Shown here in pieces: positions 6,249 through 8,648 of a DNA stretch of 8,648 bases (its first letter is position 1; each line of letters opens with the position of its first letter). Under the pieces are notes generated by a model that saw nothing but the letters and a program-made list of their open reading frames with translations, was not told the origin of the DNA and made no database searches. The position numbers were made by a program, and so were the translations under genes. The DNA lies in the NCBI GenBank assembly GCA_049281195.1, contig JBAPRR010000399.1:1-8648 (forward strand), read 5' to 3'. Origin of the DNA: JBAPRR01 sp049281195. GTDB taxonomy: Bacteria > Actinomycetota > Acidimicrobiia > Acidimicrobiales > CAVXTF01.

Positions 6249-8645
6249 ATGCAGTCAGATGTGACGGGAAAACAATCTGATCAGGCTGAAATCGGCACCC
6301 GTCCGGCGGAAAAGGCGCCCGTCGTCGGCGAGCCGTCCGGAGAAGGCGCACGGCAACACAAGGCTCAGGTGCGTCGCCCCTCCGACCTTCTGCTTACCCT
6401 GCTCGCCCTGGCTGGGATCGCCGTCATCTTCGGGATCGCCCACGGTTTGCCGATCGGGACCAACGAGCTGACCGACAATGTTGCGTCCTGGCTCAATCAC
6501 CATATCCCGCGGGCTCTCGCATTTCTTTTCGTTTCCGCTTCCGGCGTAGGGAGCCTCGCTTTTGTTGTTGCTGCTCTGGTGGGGCTTTTCCGCTCAGACC
6601 CTCGGGACGCTCGAAACGCGCTAGTGGGCTTCGTCGCTGGAATCGCCATCGCGACAGCGTGCGTCATCGAATGGCATTCTCACCGCGGCGGTGTGGCAAG
6701 CGCCATGTTGCACGGGACGAAGCCCGGAGCGTTGGTTCTATCGGCTGGTTTCATAGCCTTCCTTACCGCCACCGATCTCACTCGCCGACCTCGCTGGACG
6801 CGCTGGTGCGTCCTCGTGGCGGTGCTGCTGCCTTTGAGTGAGTTGGCTGTTGCCGATCTGACATTTGTCGCCGTCCTGGCAGGACCCACCGGGGGATGGG
6901 CTATCGGTCTCTTCGTCCGGTGGGGCCTCGGAGTTTCCTCGGTACGTCCCGACCCACACCGCCTGGCGAACTGGCTGAAACAGTCGGGCGTTCCCCTCGC
7001 CTCCCTGAACGACGGCCCGAAGCGGCGTGACTACTGCGGGGAATTGACCGACGGGGGCAACGTCATCGTTGTGGTCGAAAGCCTGGACACGAGAGGTTCA
7101 GGAGTAGCGCGTCGGCTTTGGCAGCTGGCCCGATTCCGTGAAGCTGGCACCCAGGCGTTCAGCTCACGAACACAGCTCAAGGACCGTGCGCTTGCGAGCT
7201 ACACGGCGACGGCAGCCGGGCTGCTGGCACCGCGTGTCCTGATCCTCGGCGAGTTACCCCCGGAGATGCTCGTTCTGGCGTCATCCCAACCGGACGGTTC
7301 ATCGCCGGACAAGACGACTCCGTCCGATCAACTGGTGGGCCTTTTCGCGGCCCTCCGACGTTTACATGCCGCTGGCGTCGCACACCGGGACTTGCGGCCA
7401 CAGAATCTGTTGGTCAGTCCAGATACCTCGGGATTCGCTTCGATGGACAAGGCCCAGACCGGCGCCGGAGATCTTGCCCGTCGGCTCGACATCGCTCAGA
7501 TGCTCACAACTCTGGCCAGGCTTGTCGGCGCCACTGAAGCCGTTCAAGCATTTCGAGAGGGCTATCACCCCGACGACGAGCAAGCCGTGGTCGCGATCCT
7601 CCAGCCGGTGGCGCTGGCTCCGTGGGGATGGTCGGAGATGCGGTCTGCGAGGGGCTGCCTGGCCGAGGTGCGTCAGGAACTGGCCCGTCCCGGCGACACG
7701 TCCTCAACTGTCCGCCTGGAACGCTTCAGGTGGCGGACGGTGCTCAGTGCCATCGCTTTGACGGTCGGCGCCTTTCTGATCGTCGGACAACTGTCGAAGG
7801 TCAACCTTCTCGGTGCGCTCGCGGCAACGAACCCGTATTGGTTTCTGCTCGCCATGGCCGCTTCCGCAGTCACGTACCTCGCCGCCGCCCTCAACCTTGC
7901 AGCATTCGTTCCCAAGCGCCTTTCGATGTTGCGCGGCTATTGGGTCCAACTTTCGACCGCCTTCGTCGGCCTGGCCATGCCGCCGACGGTGGGCCATGTG
8001 GCTGTCAACAGTCGGTATCTGCATCGCCAAGGGGTAGAGACGGGCGCGATCGCGGCAGCCGTCGCCCTTTCTCAAATCGTGAACGTCGTAACGACGGTTC
8101 CGCTGTTGGTCATCATCGGTATCCTGACCGGTTCAGGGGTGAGCCGCTTCAAGATCGTTCCGAGCGCCGACCTGCTCATCGGTCTTGCCAGCATTGTTGC
8201 CGTCGTCGGCATACTCGCGGTAATCCCACCGACACGTGGTTTCTTGACCGTCCACATCTGGCGACCCGTGCGAACTGCGATCCCACGTCTACTCGAAGCG
8301 GTTTCCCAGCCGGTACGACTGACGGTGGGCGTTTCGGCGAACCTGCTGTTGACCAGCAGCTATGTGCTCGCGCTCTACGCCTCCTTGCTGGCAGTCGGCG
8401 CTCATCCGCCGCTTCTGGCCACCGCGGCCGTATTCCTGGCGGGTAACACCGTCGGCTCGATCGCCCCTACTCCGGGAGGTATCGGCGCGATAGAGGCGGT
8501 GATGACGGCGGGCCTTACCGCCATCGGCATACCGGCACATGAGGCTGTCCCAGCAGTGTTGCTCTTCCGAGTGGCGACCTTCTGGTTGCCGATCCCGGCC
8601 GGATGGATTGCTTACCTGCGACTCGAGCACACGGGCACGCTTTGA
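6249..8645 (+). CDS. Membrane protein: degenerate PAP2-like region, kinase-like domain, LPG-synthase/flippase TM domain
   Basis: A complete 798-aa protein. Residues 1-45 are polar. Six predicted membrane segments (about 49-67, 89-113, 123-141, 159-176, 185-202, 205-228) have a PAP2-like layout, but the usual PSGH motif position reads KPGA (158-161) and the second His is absent, so phosphatase activity is unlikely. Residues about 235-480 are kinase-like: VAHRDLRPQNLLV (catalytic-loop D381, N386), with MDK (399-401) where DFG is expected. The strand expected to carry the ATP-binding Lys reads VIVVVES (272-278), without Lys. From about 497, eight or so membrane segments form a PF03706-type domain (VGLAMPPTVGHVAVNSRYLH; later VGSIAPTPGGIGAIEAVMTA), as in the MprF flippase half; no aminoacyl-transferase domain is present. 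A role in moving or sensing a membrane lipid is inferred. The start has only a weak AAGG 13 bp upstream. The gene follows the iron-permease-type gene by 36 bp, probably in one transcript. Confidence 0.85.
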   Translation: MQSDVTGKQSDQAEIGTRPAEKAPVVGEPSGEGARQHKAQVRRPSDLLLTLLALAGIAVIFGIAHGLPIGTNELTDNVASWLNHHIPRALAFLFVSASGVGSLAFVVAALVGLFRSDPRDARNALVGFVAGIAIATACVIEWHSHRGGVASAMLHGTKPGALVLSAGFIAFLTATDLTRRPRWTRWCVLVAVLLPLSELAVADLTFVAVLAGPTGGWAIGLFVRWGLGVSSVRPDPHRLANWLKQSGVPLASLNDGPKRRDYCGELTDGGNVIVVVESLDTRGSGVARRLWQLARFREAGTQAFSSRTQLKDRALASYTATAAGLLAPRVLILGELPPEMLVLASSQPDGSSPDKTTPSDQLVGLFAALRRLHAAGVAHRDLRPQNLLVSPDTSGFASMDKAQTGAGDLARRLDIAQMLTTLARLVGATEAVQAFREGYHPDDEQAVVAILQPVALAPWGWSEMRSARGCLAEVRQELARPGDTSSTVRLERFRWRTVLSAIALTVGAFLIVGQLSKVNLLGALAATNPYWFLLAMAASAVTYLAAALNLAAFVPKRLSMLRGYWVQLSTAFVGLAMPPTVGHVAVNSRYLHRQGVETGAIAAAVALSQIVNVVTTVPLLVIIGILTGSGVSRFKIVPSADLLIGLASIVAVVGILAVIPPTRGFLTVHIWRPVRTAIPRLLEAVSQPVRLTVGVSANLLLTSSYVLALYASLLAVGAHPPLLATAAVFLAGNTVGSIAPTPGGIGAIEAVMTAGLTAIGIPAHEAVPAVLLFRVATFWLPIPAGWIAYLRLEHTGTL

Positions 8646-8648
8646 AGT

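Noticed and set aside
7622..8446. 274-codon + strand frame inside the LPG-TM region
   Set aside because: Arg/Pro-rich out-of-frame shadow; the main frame encodes recognisable membrane helices and conserved motifs.

Overview
This is an 8.6-kb stretch of a GC-rich bacterial chromosome. The architectures (hybrid kinase plus DUF4118-PAS-GGDEF-EAL, a small low-affinity-iron-permease-type protein, and a long LPG-synthase-TM fusion) suggest an actinobacterium, possibly of the Acidimicrobiia type. That assignment rests on gene style and codon use only; there is no rRNA or other marker gene in the window.

Left edge (1-126): the 3' end of an IS3-family insertion sequence, with the last 31 codons of its OrfB transposase on the + strand and a probable right terminal inverted repeat. 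The element abuts, and has very likely interrupted, the 3' end of the first chromosomal gene.

Left two thirds (50-5329, minus strand): a two-gene signalling operon. The promoter-proximal gene encodes a 1063-aa membrane hybrid histidine kinase (dCache-type sensor, PAS, HisKA, HATPase, two receivers). After 21 bp comes a membrane protein with DUF4118-like, PAS, GGDEF and EAL domains, a c-di-GMP synthase/phosphodiesterase type. Its EAL domain loses its C-terminal end, including the conserved Gln of the QG(Y/F) motif, at the IS junction. The GGDEF half, including the RxxD inhibitory site, looks intact. The likely result is a protein that can make c-di-GMP but degrades it poorly or not at all.

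Centre (5330-5637): a divergent intergenic region of about 300 bp with GACCC-containing inverted and direct repeats that could be regulatory sites.

Right third (5638-8645, + strand): a probable operon of three genes. First is a 36-codon small ORF with a near-ideal Shine-Dalgarno sequence. Its end overlaps the ribosome binding site of the second gene, a 153-aa low-affinity iron permease family membrane protein starting at GTG 5751. Third is a 798-aa membrane protein combining an N-terminal PAP2-like membrane region without recognisable catalytic residues, a central kinase-like domain that keeps an HRD-type loop but seems to lack the ATP-binding lysine, and a C-terminal lysylphosphatidylglycerol-synthase-type transmembrane (flippase-like) domain.

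The points most worth a second look are the IS-truncated EAL domain, the coupled His/Pro-rich small ORF, the degenerate three-part membrane protein, and two in-frame tandem repeats inside the histidine kinase gene.
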